A stretch of 64,000 bases of DNA from Nematostella vectensis (Eukaryota > Cnidaria > Anthozoa > Actiniaria > Edwardsiidae), in NCBI RefSeq assembly GCF_932526225.1, contig NC_064038.1:11593070-11657069 (forward strand), written 5' to 3'. The position numbers and the translations under genes are program-made. Positions 27,801 through 41,371 of the stretch are shown one piece after another; positions within the stretch are counted from its first letter, which is position 1, and each line of letters opens with the position of its first letter. The notes beneath the pieces were generated by a model that did no database searches, had not been told where the DNA came from, and saw nothing but the letters and a program-made list of their open reading frames with translations.

Positions 27801-28452
27801 GTAAAACTCACCAAAAATGGCATCGCAACTAACGCATGGAAAAACGCACCGCGATTGGGCACCAACTCTGTGCAAAGGGCCAGTTCGCTTGTGTTGACTA
27901 CTTGCCTATTTATAGCCGCGGATTGGTTGCAGTATTGTAGTCTTCTAGCAATTCACTTCCTGCAATTCACTCGCAGGCATTCATGGGACTGCAAGTAGAT
28001 AGATAATATTTAGTTTAAAAGAAGACGAACCCTCGCTTAGCGGCACGCCCAATTTATTTAAGTATATTTTATAAGCAAATTTATTACCCAATCTAAATCA
28101 TCAATCATCAAATGAACTAAAAATCATCAAATGAACTGCATTATTAATGATATTTATTTTTAAATAAATCTTTATAATTTTCGCAGTCTCTGTATTTGTA
28201 TTTTTTTTTTTTTTGCAGTCTGGATCACGAACACGACTATTTGGCCTTTTTGTATTTATTTATATTTTTTGCCATATATATTTTAAAAGTTACAGGATAA
28301 AAATCCCTTATCGCAATCCAAGTAGCCATCTTATTGACAGTTGCTCAATTGTCGGAATGCCGAAGCGTATACGACGAGTATGAGTTTATTGGGTACGAAG
28401 AATTTCACCCGGTCAAGAGATGCATCCCCTTCGGCGGCTTTTGTAAGGAGTC

Positions 28453-29625
28453 CTGTACAGGACCCGAAATGATCCCAGGACCCGAAACAATCCCAGGACC
28501 CGAAATGATCCCCAAAAGTACCCCAAATGATCCAGGGACCCGAAACGATACCGAGGAGTCCCCGAAATTAAACCCAAGGAATTGCGGTAATGGACAAAGG
28601 GAAAGCAGAAGAAATACTTGCAATTCTTGAAGCATAATTAAGGGTTAACAGCGACTCAATTTCTAAACAACGTGACTTAAAAATATTAAATTCCAATACA
28701 GTACTTCTATTTATTACATTGCCCGGCGTTAAACACATAAACAGATACACAACAAATACACAACTTTCAATTGCTACTGAAAGGAATACAGCATAAACAT
28801 AGCACAGCTTTGCTCAGATCAACCAAACTCTCGACCTTCCATCACACTCTAAACATTTTGCGGTTCCGACACATGACTCTCGTTTCCGGTAAACATCACC
28901 CCTAAAAATTAATATTCATTTGACAACCAAACATGTATTTCACCACGAAATTCTTGTTTACACGAGCGAATATTTACCGACACATTATATTTAGGCAGCC
29001 GGTTTGGCCGAGAAGATGGAACGACAAAAGCACCCTGAGTAATACACTCGAACAACCAACCCATCTACTACCGATGCAAAATATTAAGAGGATGTGGCAT
29101 TTGTTGAAAGCAATATTATGTGAGTTTTGAAGTTCCTCATGTAGTCGTGCGTACACCCCGGCATGATCTCATGATAGGATAGGTCTTTCATTCGCCGAAT
29201 AAAAACATGCAAAAAAATAACCTTAACCCATTTCGCTTCCTATGAAAAGCAGCATGTCCTATCCTTTCTTTTTGGCTTTTTATGTAAAAATGATTTATCC
29301 ACACCGTGTTCTTCAAATTACTATCTCAGGAATTGTTAGTTGACCCCAATTTCTGACTCAACCACTGTATTTCCCCCGCAGTCGTATATTAATATCTTAA
29401 TACTATAGTTTTAGTTAATTTCCTCTTAATAACATAAGTAAAGCTAAATGTTTCAAATGTTTTTAAAACTGAAAGCCAATCCTTACACATTTCTTTTGTT
29501 GTCCATTACTGCAATTCCTTGGGGTTCATTTCGGGGACTCTTGGGGATCGTTTCGGGTCCCGGGATCAGTTGGGGAACTTTTGGGGATCGTTTCGGGTCC
29601 TGGGATCATTTCGGGTCCTGTACAG
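28453..29625. mobile_element. 1.2-kb non-autonomous DNA element, family D copy 1
   Basis: The 1173-bp element starts and ends with CTGTACAG. Its arms are inverted repeats of over 100 bp built from tandem 17-18 bp phrases (GGACCCGAAATGATCCCA) and a shared inner boundary (CCAAGGAATTGCGGTAATGG at the left, inverse near 29500). Two-base flanks TC occur on both sides. The interior is AT-rich and codes for nothing recognised. A second copy, inverted and about 1203 bp, is at 41372-42574 and matches throughout, including the interior. Confidence 0.9.
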
Positions 29626-31029
29626 TCCTCTGAGTGCTGCAGTTCGAGCCAGTCTATTTGTAGTAAAGGTTATAATGGAAATAGCCGATGCTTCGATGAA
29701 TCGTTTTATTTAGTCGGTGGCTTGTGAAAAAAAGCGGCCCTTTGCAGTCTAGGTTAATTCGATAAAGTTAAAAAATGCTATGTTCCACAGAAAATCAGAG
29801 AGCAATACCTCCGGTTGCCCAAGGATCATATACAAGTTTCCGTAAATCTAAGACGAAACAAAATAAATCTACTGCTATAGATTATAATGCATAACCGTTA
29901 AATTGAAGTCGTGGCTTGTTTTAGCGAAGATCATAGTAGCTGTTGTAGCAACGTCTATCAGATGCCTATCGAATTTTTAAAAAGGACGTTTTCTTTTTCA
30001 TAAAAAGGCCAATCGACGCAGGGGTATAAAATAAGTGTTTCAAACATAAATAGACGCAATAAAGAGTAAGACATGTGTATTTGAAAGGAGTTTTATTGAA
30101 AATGTTGCGACCTAATTGATACACAAATGAAGTTCAAATGCTAAATAAACAATGCGTTGAGTTGAGTGGGATCCCTGTGCTTATACGTTACTGATGGTGC
30201 ATATCACAGCGCAAGTCGAAACATGGAGTCTCACAGTTCAACAATAATCGATATAATGCTACCCCCCTCGCCAGACGCAAAATCAGTTGGAACCTGATAT
30301 TTTTCAGTTTCAGTCTACATCAGCGAGCGAGCTGTGCGTGGCGTAACCGACTAAGACAGGGATAGGATCCTGGTTATTGCCTTCCCATTAATGCGCGGGT
30401 ACCTCAGGTTCCTTTGTGTTGTACAGTTAGCTAGTTAGCGGTGCTGGGGCCGAATTCTCCATCTTAGCCGTAAATTTTTATGCTAGCCATACGGTGTGTC
30501 AGCGCATGTTCTGATCTGGAAGATTCTTGGCCATGTCCTCGAATTTTACTGTCAGTACATTTCATGGCGACAACCGCATACCACGTTAACACATACCACA
30601 GTAACACATGGCACAGGGCAACCATAAGGGAAATGTGATCATTTACGATCTTACGATCACAGGGTATCCAGGAACCAGGCTCTTCGTTAGGGTTAGCAGG
30701 GGGGGGGGGGGGGGGGGGGGTGGGGGGTGGGGTTACCCCAGTTTTCTAGCTCAATCGACTCGTCCCTAGGCCGTACCCAGTATTTTTCTTAGAGGGTGCG
30801 AAATCCAAAAAACACCTAATTCTTTTGACGTTTATTATCGGTTTGGCTACAAAAAAGGTTTGACTTATAGATTTATAACATACGAGAGTGTTCTAGAATG
30901 CCTTTTTTTCTATCTAATTTGCTTATGCTTGTATAGTTTAGTCTTACAAATAGTACGTCTATTGCGAAATGGAAGTGGGGGGAGGGGGGGGGGGGTGAAA
31001 TACACCCGGTTAAAAAAACGTTGACATGT
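29626..31029. other. Intergenic, 3' of the P450 gene
   Basis: No coding exon found. A 20-bp-plus G run lies at about 30701-30720. TTTATT at 30831-30836 (AATAAA on the minus strand) is a candidate polyadenylation signal for the P450 gene, 430 bp beyond its stop. Confidence 0.4.
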
Positions 31030-31267
31030 TTGGTGTCTAGCGCCGTACTACTCCAAGTTTGATTGGCTCGTTTGTGGTGAGTGTTTGGTTCGAGATGATG
31101 TTGAGAGGTTTCGTGTCTCGCGTGACACAAAGCGTGACACAAACGTAACACAAAGCGTCTAGCGGGGTACTACTCCAAGTTTGAATGCTCGTTTGTGGTG
31201 AGTGTTTGGTTCGAGATGATGTTAAGAGGTTTCGTGTCTTGCGTGACACAAACGTGACACAAAGCGT
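31030..31267 (-). pseudogene. Two extra copies of the P450 C-terminal coding segment
   Basis: Directly beyond the P450 stop codon, the last 105-115 bp of its coding exon are repeated twice more in the same orientation (about 31150-31260 and 31030-31149). Each copy still encodes phrases such as TKPLNIISNQTLTTNE in one frame, and a small spacer of repeated GTGACACAAA units separates them. Lying after the stop, they would be part of the 3' UTR and are not translated with the P450. They are duplicated gene fragments. Confidence 0.85.
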
Positions 31268-34200
31268 CTAGCGACGCACTACTCCAAGTTTGACTGGCTC
31301 GTTTGTGGTTAGTGTTTGGTTCGAGATGATGTTTAGAGGTTTCGTGTCTTGCGTGACACAAAGCGTGTACCTCTTGAGCATGCGCACTAACACCAGCTTG
31401 ATCTCCATCTGCGCGAACCTCATCCCAATACAGTTGTGGGGACCGTGTCCAAACGGCATGTACGCGTATGGGTCACGTGACGCCTTGCCTTCAGGGCTGA
31501 ACCGCTCCGGATCGAATATGTCGGGGTCAGGGTAGTACTTGGGATCCCTGTGTATGCTGTAGACTGAGGCGAGTACGCGGCTACCCTGTGGTATCCGTAG
31601 TTTATTGATAATGCAGGTCTTTGTGCATTCCCGTATGACCGCGAAACCTTGAAGATATAGCACACTCAATATATGACAACAACAAACTCGCTCTCCATAA
31701 AAGTAGGGTGATGGCAATTTCTTTCAGAGTTAGAAATTGCCGACCACACTTAATGTGTTTAGGGGTTACAATAGCTATCACCCTCGTCTGTTTTCACTGT
31801 TTTTATGTGCGCCCCTTCCTCCGATTGGCAACAATTCGATCAATCGACGCGAAAACACGAAGATAGAAAGCACTCATAGTGAATGACAACATCATTTCTC
31901 TACCGAACTGCCCTCTGAGATTGTTGATTAATCTGGGAAATCATGCCCGCGAATTCCAAAAGGCAAAAATTATGGCTTCCGTCTGTCAAAAGCAGGGGCG
32001 TAGCCAGGGGGGTGGCCAAGCCCCCCCCCCTTTAGCAGCCAAAATACAGTAAATGTATGAGACATTATCTAAAATAAAGGAAAAAATGCCTTGAAAGTTC
32101 CTTTTGGGCCCCCTCCTGTTAAAAATCCTTGCTACGTCGCTGAAAAGTCTTATCAGCTTTTCATTAAGGCCTTCATTTTGATGGTTTCCAGTCAAATCTC
32201 GAATCAAACTACAATGCGCTGTGCAATCAGAGTGTTCCATAGGAATTATAAACTTCATTGACGAAAGCAATACGGTTTTAGCATTTGGAAATATTGTCAA
32301 TCAATCAATCAATCAAATCAATCGACCGACCGACCGACCGACCGACCGACCGACCGATCGATCGATCATTCAATCAATTTTTATTGGTAAAACTTGGTGA
32401 GCGTTCTCCGTATACTCCTAGTAATCCAAATCGCAGTGAAAATCACAAAAGAATAGTGTTATCAACAGCAGGTTTCGACAATGGATGTGAGCACCTGAAT
32501 TGTATATTCCTCACCTGGCGGGCAGAGCCTTAGCGTCTCTGATATCACCATTTCAAGGTACGGCAAGTCGTGCACGGTGTCGTACGATGGCATCTCCTCC
32601 TCGCCGCTCCACACGCTGTCGATCTCTTGCTGTAATCACAATATGACATCAAAACTTATTTTACTTCCCTCTGTAACAGACCCGATGAAACCCAACCCGA
32701 AGGAAATTTTCGACGAGCTCTTAGCCTCCCCGGCACCCGGTGAATTTTTTTTCTTACCCGACGAGTATACTCGTATACAACCTATAAGTTGAGTGATGAC
32801 AGGCGGTTAATAAAAATTGACTGACCAGGGAGAAATTTCGGTGAGTTTCCAAAAAAAAAAACGACGAAAATCATAGGGTGTTATTTTCAACAGTATGTGA
32901 TATACTCTAAAAGCAATAAAGACTTTTTACCTGCAATTTCTCTTGTATTTTTGGGTTCTTGGCCAGGAAATAGGAAGCAAATGCGATAGTACTGCTAGTG
33001 GTCTCGTGTCCAGCTAACAGGAACACGATTGTGTTGGCAATGATTGCATCCAGTGAAAGTGCCTTGCCGCCATCAGTGTTATCAGAGGCTGCAGCCTCAA
33101 GCATCAAGTCCAACATGTCCTGAACGTAGAAAAGGGAGGACCTGAGCTCGTAAAATCTATAGTCACGGTCAGCTCAGCAGGAAGGAAAAGGGGGAGAGGG
33201 AGAATGTCTGTAGAAATCTAATTATCAAATCCTGATTTTTTTTTTAAATAAAAGGGGTTGGCTTTTCACTTTAGGATGATTTTGTCCTCGCTAAGTAGCG
33301 GGCATGGTATTGGAACAACAGACCATTCAAGCATCCCTTACTTTCCGTGATGAGCCCTCTCTCTTTTTCATCTGAATAACACCCTGTACAAAGCTGTTTA
33401 GTTCGAGAACCTCTCTGAAGAAAAGTGACGCCCCAATCTTGGAGGATACGAGTTTCTGTCCGCCGGGAAGCAAGGGCAGGACAGCATTGGCGAGAATGGT
33501 GCGTATCAGACTTGGTCTCATAGCGGCAGTGGCCTTCTTCATCACAGGGTCTTTTGGGTTGTTCTGGCAGTCTGACTCCACCCCGAATGCGCAGGAAATT
33601 ATAATGTCGAGTGTCAGAGCAGGGTTAATCCTGTGGACATAGATGCAGAGATCTAGCCCTCTGAATAGGCAATTCCAGCTATAAATATGCGCGCGCACAT
33701 AACCAACTTCCGGAATGCAGCGCGCGCTTCGTTGGATGTAAGCTTAAAAAATTGCGCGCTGCATTCTGGTAGTTGAGGTAGGTTTCTATGGTTATGCGCG
33801 CGCAAACTTATAGCTGGAATGGCCTATTGGCAATACGTGAGCATTAATAGGACACTACTTATATAGCTAGAGACATCATCACCAGTCAGGTAAGTGAAGT
33901 GATCCGCACATTAGTACCAACTCAGGGGCGTAGCCAGGGGCGTGGCCCAGGGGGCCCGGGCTCCCTCTTCTAGCAGCCAAAAATGCAGTAAATGTATGAG
34001 ACATTAGCCATAATACAGAGGCAAATGCCTAAAAAGTGCCTTTTGCCCCCCCCCCCCCTGATAAAAATCCTGGCTACGCCGCTGCAACGTAAGCAACTGC
34101 CGCCATTTAGATGCGACATGCACTTCGCTCGTTTTGAAGTCGCCCTGAAGTTTTTTTTTTTTGCCAATGGAATTTATCTAAGGCAAACCGACGATGCCAT

Positions 34201-36121
34201 ATGCCTAACTATAACAAAACAGCTGACCATGATTGTTAAACTGCACGAGTAATAGACTGTGCTATAGTTCCGTCACTTGCCCGACCAGTGCCGAAATGTG
34301 CATAGCTAGTGTTCCATCACTGGCCGGACTGGTGTCGATGTGTGTATAGCCATAGTGTTCAGGAGCGGATCTAGGGGGAGGGTTTAGGGGGTTTAAACCC
34401 CCCCTTGGGCTGCCAGAAAGCCATATGTAACAAAAAAAACCCTTCCCCCCTTTGTCACTGAGCCAAACCCCGCCTTTTGCAAAAAGCTAGATCCGCCCCC
34501 TGGTGCTCCGTCATTTGCACGACTGTTGCGATGTGTGTATAGCTAGTATTAAGTTCACTTATTCTATTAAGGCTGGCGAGACGTCAATTTTACACTTAAA
34601 TGATGTCACATTGACATACTTCATGACGTCACTTTGATTCTCACATTATCACAGTCACTTTTAAAAGCACTCTATGGGTCTAGTAATAGGCCATTCCGGC
34701 TATAAGCATGCGCGCCCACTCATCATGGAAACCTACCTCAACTACCGGCATGCAGCGCGCGATTCATTTGGTGCAAGCTTAAAAATGCGCGTGCTGCATT
34801 CTGAAAAAAAAAATTATAGCTGGAATGGCCTATTGTTGTTGTCACAACAATTATACTGACTTCATGACGTCAATTGTCTCCCCAGTCTCCGCGGCGCAGG
34901 CTATCTTCTTCATGTACACATCACATGCCTTGTTCATCAGAGGGACCATGCCTTTCAGCTTGTGCGCACTGAAATTAGGTGACAAAGCATGCCGCAAATT
35001 TCGCCATTCTTCGCCAGGCAGTATGGTCAACATCTTGTCCAGAGGAGGGGAGAAATCGGCTTTCTGATTGAAGAGCAAATATACAAATCACCATCAAATA
35101 TTGTAATTTCGATTCAAGAACCCACCAATCATGAACTTAGCCCTCCCCCTCCCCCTCCCCCTCCCCCTCCCCCTCCCCCCAATTCTTTCTGGCATATTTC
35201 GTTATTTCTTTGTTGAAAAAATCCCATATAAGACTCCAGAGACGGCACAAATTTACAGAGCTTAAAACAGATAATCGTTTTAGTAGAGATCCTTCGATTG
35301 TTATCGATAGCTTCATCATAGGCCATATTTCTCCAACATTCTTTTTCCTCCAATTTCTTTTTGTTTATAATACTTATTGCGAGAAGGAAGTTTTACGTCA
35401 GCTTATCAAAGCGCTCGACCACTAGATGATGAATTAGCACATTTCTTCTATATAAGAAAAGCCAGAAAAAGCTGTGGTTTCTCTATCTTGCTCTCTTGCA
35501 TTGCAGCATTAATTTACATATCGCTTATCAATGTCACGCACTAACAGTCACGTATTATTTACAATTTCGAAGCTTACGCAGATAATACATCGATCTTGTT
35601 AAAAAAACTTTACCTGGTCAAAATCGAAACAGTAGAAAAAGCTCAACAGAACATAGTGCCTTCACGCAAATTATTGGCTACGTAAGCACTGTTTAGTACT
35701 TTTACATTGTACTATTGTACACAAACCCCACAGGACATACAAACGACAATTCTTTCCTACCTACCAGTCGATCGTGGAAGCAGTCAAAATTCTTGACCAT
35801 GATTGCTTTGAGAAGCGCTGTGTCCTTGACGAGTATACTTGGCTTTCCCATGAAGCTCAGACGAATGGCAGGGCCCTCATACTGCTTATAGAACTCGTCC
35901 AAAAGCAAATGAACTTGACCACGATTCTTCGCCAAAGCTGGGAGATTACTGATGAATGGCCAAGGTGTAGGCCCTGGGGTATTAGGAAACTCTTTCTTTA
36001 GCGATCTGTTTGCTTTCGTCCCGAACCAATACAACAGCAAAGAAACTCCAATCGCGATTGTTACCCAATGGCTAACAACAAGTGAAGTAAGGCTACAAAT
36101 TTGGACTAATCGCGCTTCCAT
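31268..36121 (-). CDS. Cytochrome P450, CYP3/CYP5-like (clan 3)
   Basis: Haem-thiolate monooxygenase anchored in the endoplasmic reticulum. Six exons on the minus strand: 36121-35765, 35063-34861, 33630-33342, 33119-32931, 32629-32515, 31647-31268. They join in frame to 510 aa, the normal family length. Visible parts: an N-terminal membrane helix (about residues 18-35), the proline-rich hinge PGPTPWPF, GEEWRNLRHALSPNFS, the I-helix oxygen-binding motif AGHETT (319-324), helix-K ETLR (377-380), PERFSPE, and the haem loop FGHGPHNCIG with Cys457 as iron ligand. The usual Arg of FxxGxRxC is His455 here. The final residues TNEPVKLGVVRR fit the family C terminus, so the GTACAC in the last exon is not used as a donor. 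A TATA-like box lies 81-91 bp upstream. The substrate cannot be told from sequence. Confidence 0.95.
31993..32142. mobile_element. MITE, family A copy 2
   Basis: Starts CAGGGGCGTAGCCAGG and ends in a variant CTTGCTACGTCGCTG, with the shared interior TATGAGACATTATCTAAAAT. It is flanked by a 5-bp direct repeat AAAAG (31988-31992 and 32143-32147). It sits in the last intron of the P450 gene. Confidence 0.88.
32295..32370. repeat. AATC and GACC tetranucleotide microsatellite
   Basis: Runs of ATCA, then (GACC)n, then (GATC)n lie in the last intron of the P450 gene. The low-complexity tract has no other feature. Confidence 0.9.
33664..33829. mobile_element. GC-rich foldback MITE, family B copy 1
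   Basis: A hairpin element in P450 intron 2. The left end AATAGGCAATTCCAGCTATA matches the reverse complement of the right end TATAGCTGGAATGGCCTATT. Arms continue through GCGCGCGCATAACC and GGAATGCAGCGCGCG. A second copy is 860 bp away in the same intron. Confidence 0.88.
33923..34084. mobile_element. MITE, family A copy 3
   Basis: Ends CAGGGGCGTAGCCAGG and CCTGGCTACGCCGCTG; interior carries GTATGAGACATTAGCCATAA. Flanks CAACT and CAACG are close to a 5-bp target duplication. It lies between the two family B elements in P450 intron 2. Confidence 0.85.
34360..34502. mobile_element. Short inverted-repeat element, family E
   Basis: A 143-bp element with termini CAGGAGCGGATCTAGG and CTAGATCCGCCCCCTG, and flanks GTGTT and GTGCT resembling an imperfect 5-bp duplication. 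The ends are built like family A, but the sequence differs. It is in P450 intron 2. Confidence 0.75.
34686..34835. mobile_element. GC-rich foldback MITE, family B copy 2
   Basis: Ends AATAGGCCATTCCGGCTATA and TATAGCTGGAATGGCCTATT, with GCAGCGCGCG in the interior as in copy 1. Its right end lies only 26 bp from the donor end of P450 exon 2 (34861). Confidence 0.88.
35137..35181. repeat. (CTCCCC)n microsatellite
   Basis: About seven CTCCCC hexamers lie in P450 intron 1, close to the acceptor of exon 2. This creates an artificial Pro/Pro or Gly/Glu frame on either strand. Confidence 0.9.
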
Positions 36122-36201
36122 ATTGTAAGCTATGGCTCTGTGAGCTATAGAGGTTGATACGCAATGCGCTGAGTAAGCGAGAAAACTTCGTCGGTGTCTT
36201 G

Positions 36202-36212
36202 CTATAAATAGA
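36202..36212 (-). promoter_or_regulatory. TATA-like box of the P450 gene
   Basis: The plus-strand sequence GCTATAAATAG reads CTATTTATAGC on the minus strand, 81-91 bp upstream of the P450 ATG at 36121. Spacing allows a transcription start near 36175 and a short 5' UTR. No other core element was recognised. Confidence 0.55.
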
Positions 36213-36292
36213 TTTAGTTGTCATCGTCAAAGCTTGCTAGCCTCTAGCTTCTCATGTTTTCGAATATTGGGAGTCCTGTGGCACCGTTCTTG

Positions 36293-36628
36293 TATCGAAT
36301 ATTTTCTTTTTAAAATTTGTGAACCGAATATATCTGTTATAAAGCCAATTTATTGTAGTTGTTGTCTTAGATGATCTGGTTCCGTTTTAGCCGTGATTCA
36401 TAATAGTTTAGTTTAGGCGATTTTCCACCCTATCATCTCGGTTCACCTCCTCCCCACTCGTATTTTATTACGAGTGGGGAGGAGGTAAACCGAGATGAGG
36501 GAGGAAAATCGCCTAAACTGATATAAGTCACGGCTAAAACGGAACCAGATCAATCTAAGACAACAACTACAATAAATTGGCTTAATTACATATATATTCG
36601 GTGCACAAATTAAATATAATATTCGATG
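36293..36628. mobile_element. Long foldback (hairpin) element
   Basis: About 336 bp that can fold nearly end to end. Left-arm landmarks are TCGAATATT, AATTTGTGAACCGAATATAT, GATCTGGTTCCG, GGCGATTTTCC and CTCCTCCCCACTCGTA; each recurs in reverse complement on the right, around a few unpaired bases near 36466. Its left end is 81 bp upstream of the P450 TATA-like box. No open frame or clear target duplication was found. Confidence 0.88.
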
Positions 36629-37038
36629 AACGAGCATTTCGTCTGGTTTGCCCGTGGTTGCGCGAGCGAAAACCGAGGTATGCTAGGGAGTACTTTGCGA
36701 ATAGCCAAATTACCGAATAACCCAATCGGGCTGTATAATCGTCGCACAAATAGTCACAGAATTCCAAAATTTCTTCTTCGCACAGCAAAAATGTTTACGA
36801 TCCATTAGACTTGTTGTCCATGCATGTTGTTATTAACCAGGAGGAGGAGGGGGGGGGGGGGGGGGGGCTTACTAACGGGGACGTGCCGATGGATGGGGTA
36901 GGTTTTTTAACTTCTCTGACAGGGTACATATTTAAAGTTAATTATCTTAGACAGGGTACATATTTCAAGACTTTTTGTGCTGAACGACAGGAGCAAAAAG
37001 ATGCATAATTCAAATTGTAAGGTTGTGTTAGCTTATAT
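36629..37038. other. Intergenic between P450 and HINT1
   Basis: No gene recognised. A G run lies at about 36850-36867. Confidence 0.4.
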
Positions 37039-37196
37039 CAGGGGCGTAGCCAGGGGGGTGGCCCAGGGGGGCCGGCCCCCCCCTTCTAGCAGCCAAAAAT
37101 ACAGTAAATGTATGAGACATTATCTAACACACAGGAGAAAATGCCTTGAAAGGGCCTTTTGGGCCCCTCCTGTTAAAAATCCTGGCTACGCCGCTG
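37039..37196. mobile_element. MITE, family A copy 4
   Basis: Ends CAGGGGCGTAGCCAGG and CCTGGCTACGCCGCTG, interior TATGAGACATTATCTAACAC. Flanks TTATAT and TGTATA give no exact duplication. It lies downstream of the HINT1 gene. Confidence 0.87.
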
Positions 37197-38426
37197 TGTA
37201 TATTTTGTTGATATTTTGTCTAGAGGTTCCTTGCGTGATAATAAACAAAATAAGCTTTGGTACTTTTTGGTTGATGATTGAGAAAAGTTGCCATAAATAA
37301 TAGAAAAAAAATGGCAATTTCGCCAATATTGTCTTTATAATAGAGTCTTTATAATTTGCAATATCTCAAGAACGGATTATCTACCAAAAAATACTGAAGC
37401 TAACACTGCCTTACAATTTGAACTTGATATTTTTTGCTCCTGTCGTGCTGAACAAGGTTCTGATCTTATAATCCCCATCCAGACCCTGTTGACATTTATA
37501 TTCTGTTTATGGGTTTATCAACCAGGTGTATGATGGGACGGGTTTAACATCTCAGGTTTGTGATGAGATTAGACAGTACTATTTGTATACTACTTTGATG
37601 CATCAACCTGAATCACAGGAAATCTCATTTTAATTATTTTTGATCTCATTAAAAGGGGGCAGCATACCAATAGAAGGGGTGCCTTTTTTCTATAATGGCC
37701 CCAAGATTATGAACCTTTTTTATTTCAAACGTACTGTCGTTTTCCTTATTTATATCACATTTGCAGTCCGTTACTGCCGTTTTACTAAATAACATCATAA
37801 TTGGATGCTCATTTAATGAATGCCATGCAGCAATGACAATTCTGTCCACTGCACTTTACAGTAAATGATCTTTTACTACACATTTCTGCTACACAAACAC
37901 AGGAATAACGGTAGTTTCAATTCAGTTTACAATACAAAAAGGTACACAATCGTTTAAATAAAGACTTAATTGCAATCAAAATAAAAGCCTTAATAAATAA
38001 CAATGACTTTAACATCTCATGGTAATGATGTGGGTCCACTGAGGACAAAAAAAATATCGTTTAAATAAACATCAAGTGGCTGGGACCAATTTTCAAATAG
38101 TCACTTAAAAAAGGCCAGATCCTTCTTTTGCCAGTGAAAGCCTGTGAAGCAAGGGTTTACTTGTGTAAATAAAATTTTATATATGATATGCCAACCACTG
38201 GCTTACCATTTGATTTTTTTCAAATAAAATTTAGTCCACTGCTTCTTATCGTTTTTAACTGAAATTAGTTCACTATAATGTTTTTTTTTAACTGAAATAA
38301 ATGAACATGAATGTGTGTCTATTCTTTGCGCCTTCTTGGCAATAAAAGCTCAGGAATTTGAGGGATAATAGATGGGGAGAAAGGAGAGGAAGTTGGTTAG
38401 ACATGTGCGTAGATGAGAAATTTTCC
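37197..38426. other. 3' flank of HINT1, probable UTR and intergenic
   Basis: No coding exon recognised on either strand. The part next to 38426 is presumably HINT1 3' UTR. No consensus AATAAA on the minus strand was found close to the stop. Confidence 0.4.
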
Positions 38427-41301
<2,875 letters not shown>

Positions 41302-41371
41302 TTTGGAAAATTTGGCCGCTAGAGATTGGGGAAACTACACAGGTTTCCCGTAAGATTTTTTTTTTGGCGAA

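Noticed and set aside
31371..31378. GTACAC in the last P450 exon as a splice donor
   Set aside because: Reading through gives a typical P450 C terminus (TNEPVKLGVVRR, stop) and a normal total length of 510 residues.
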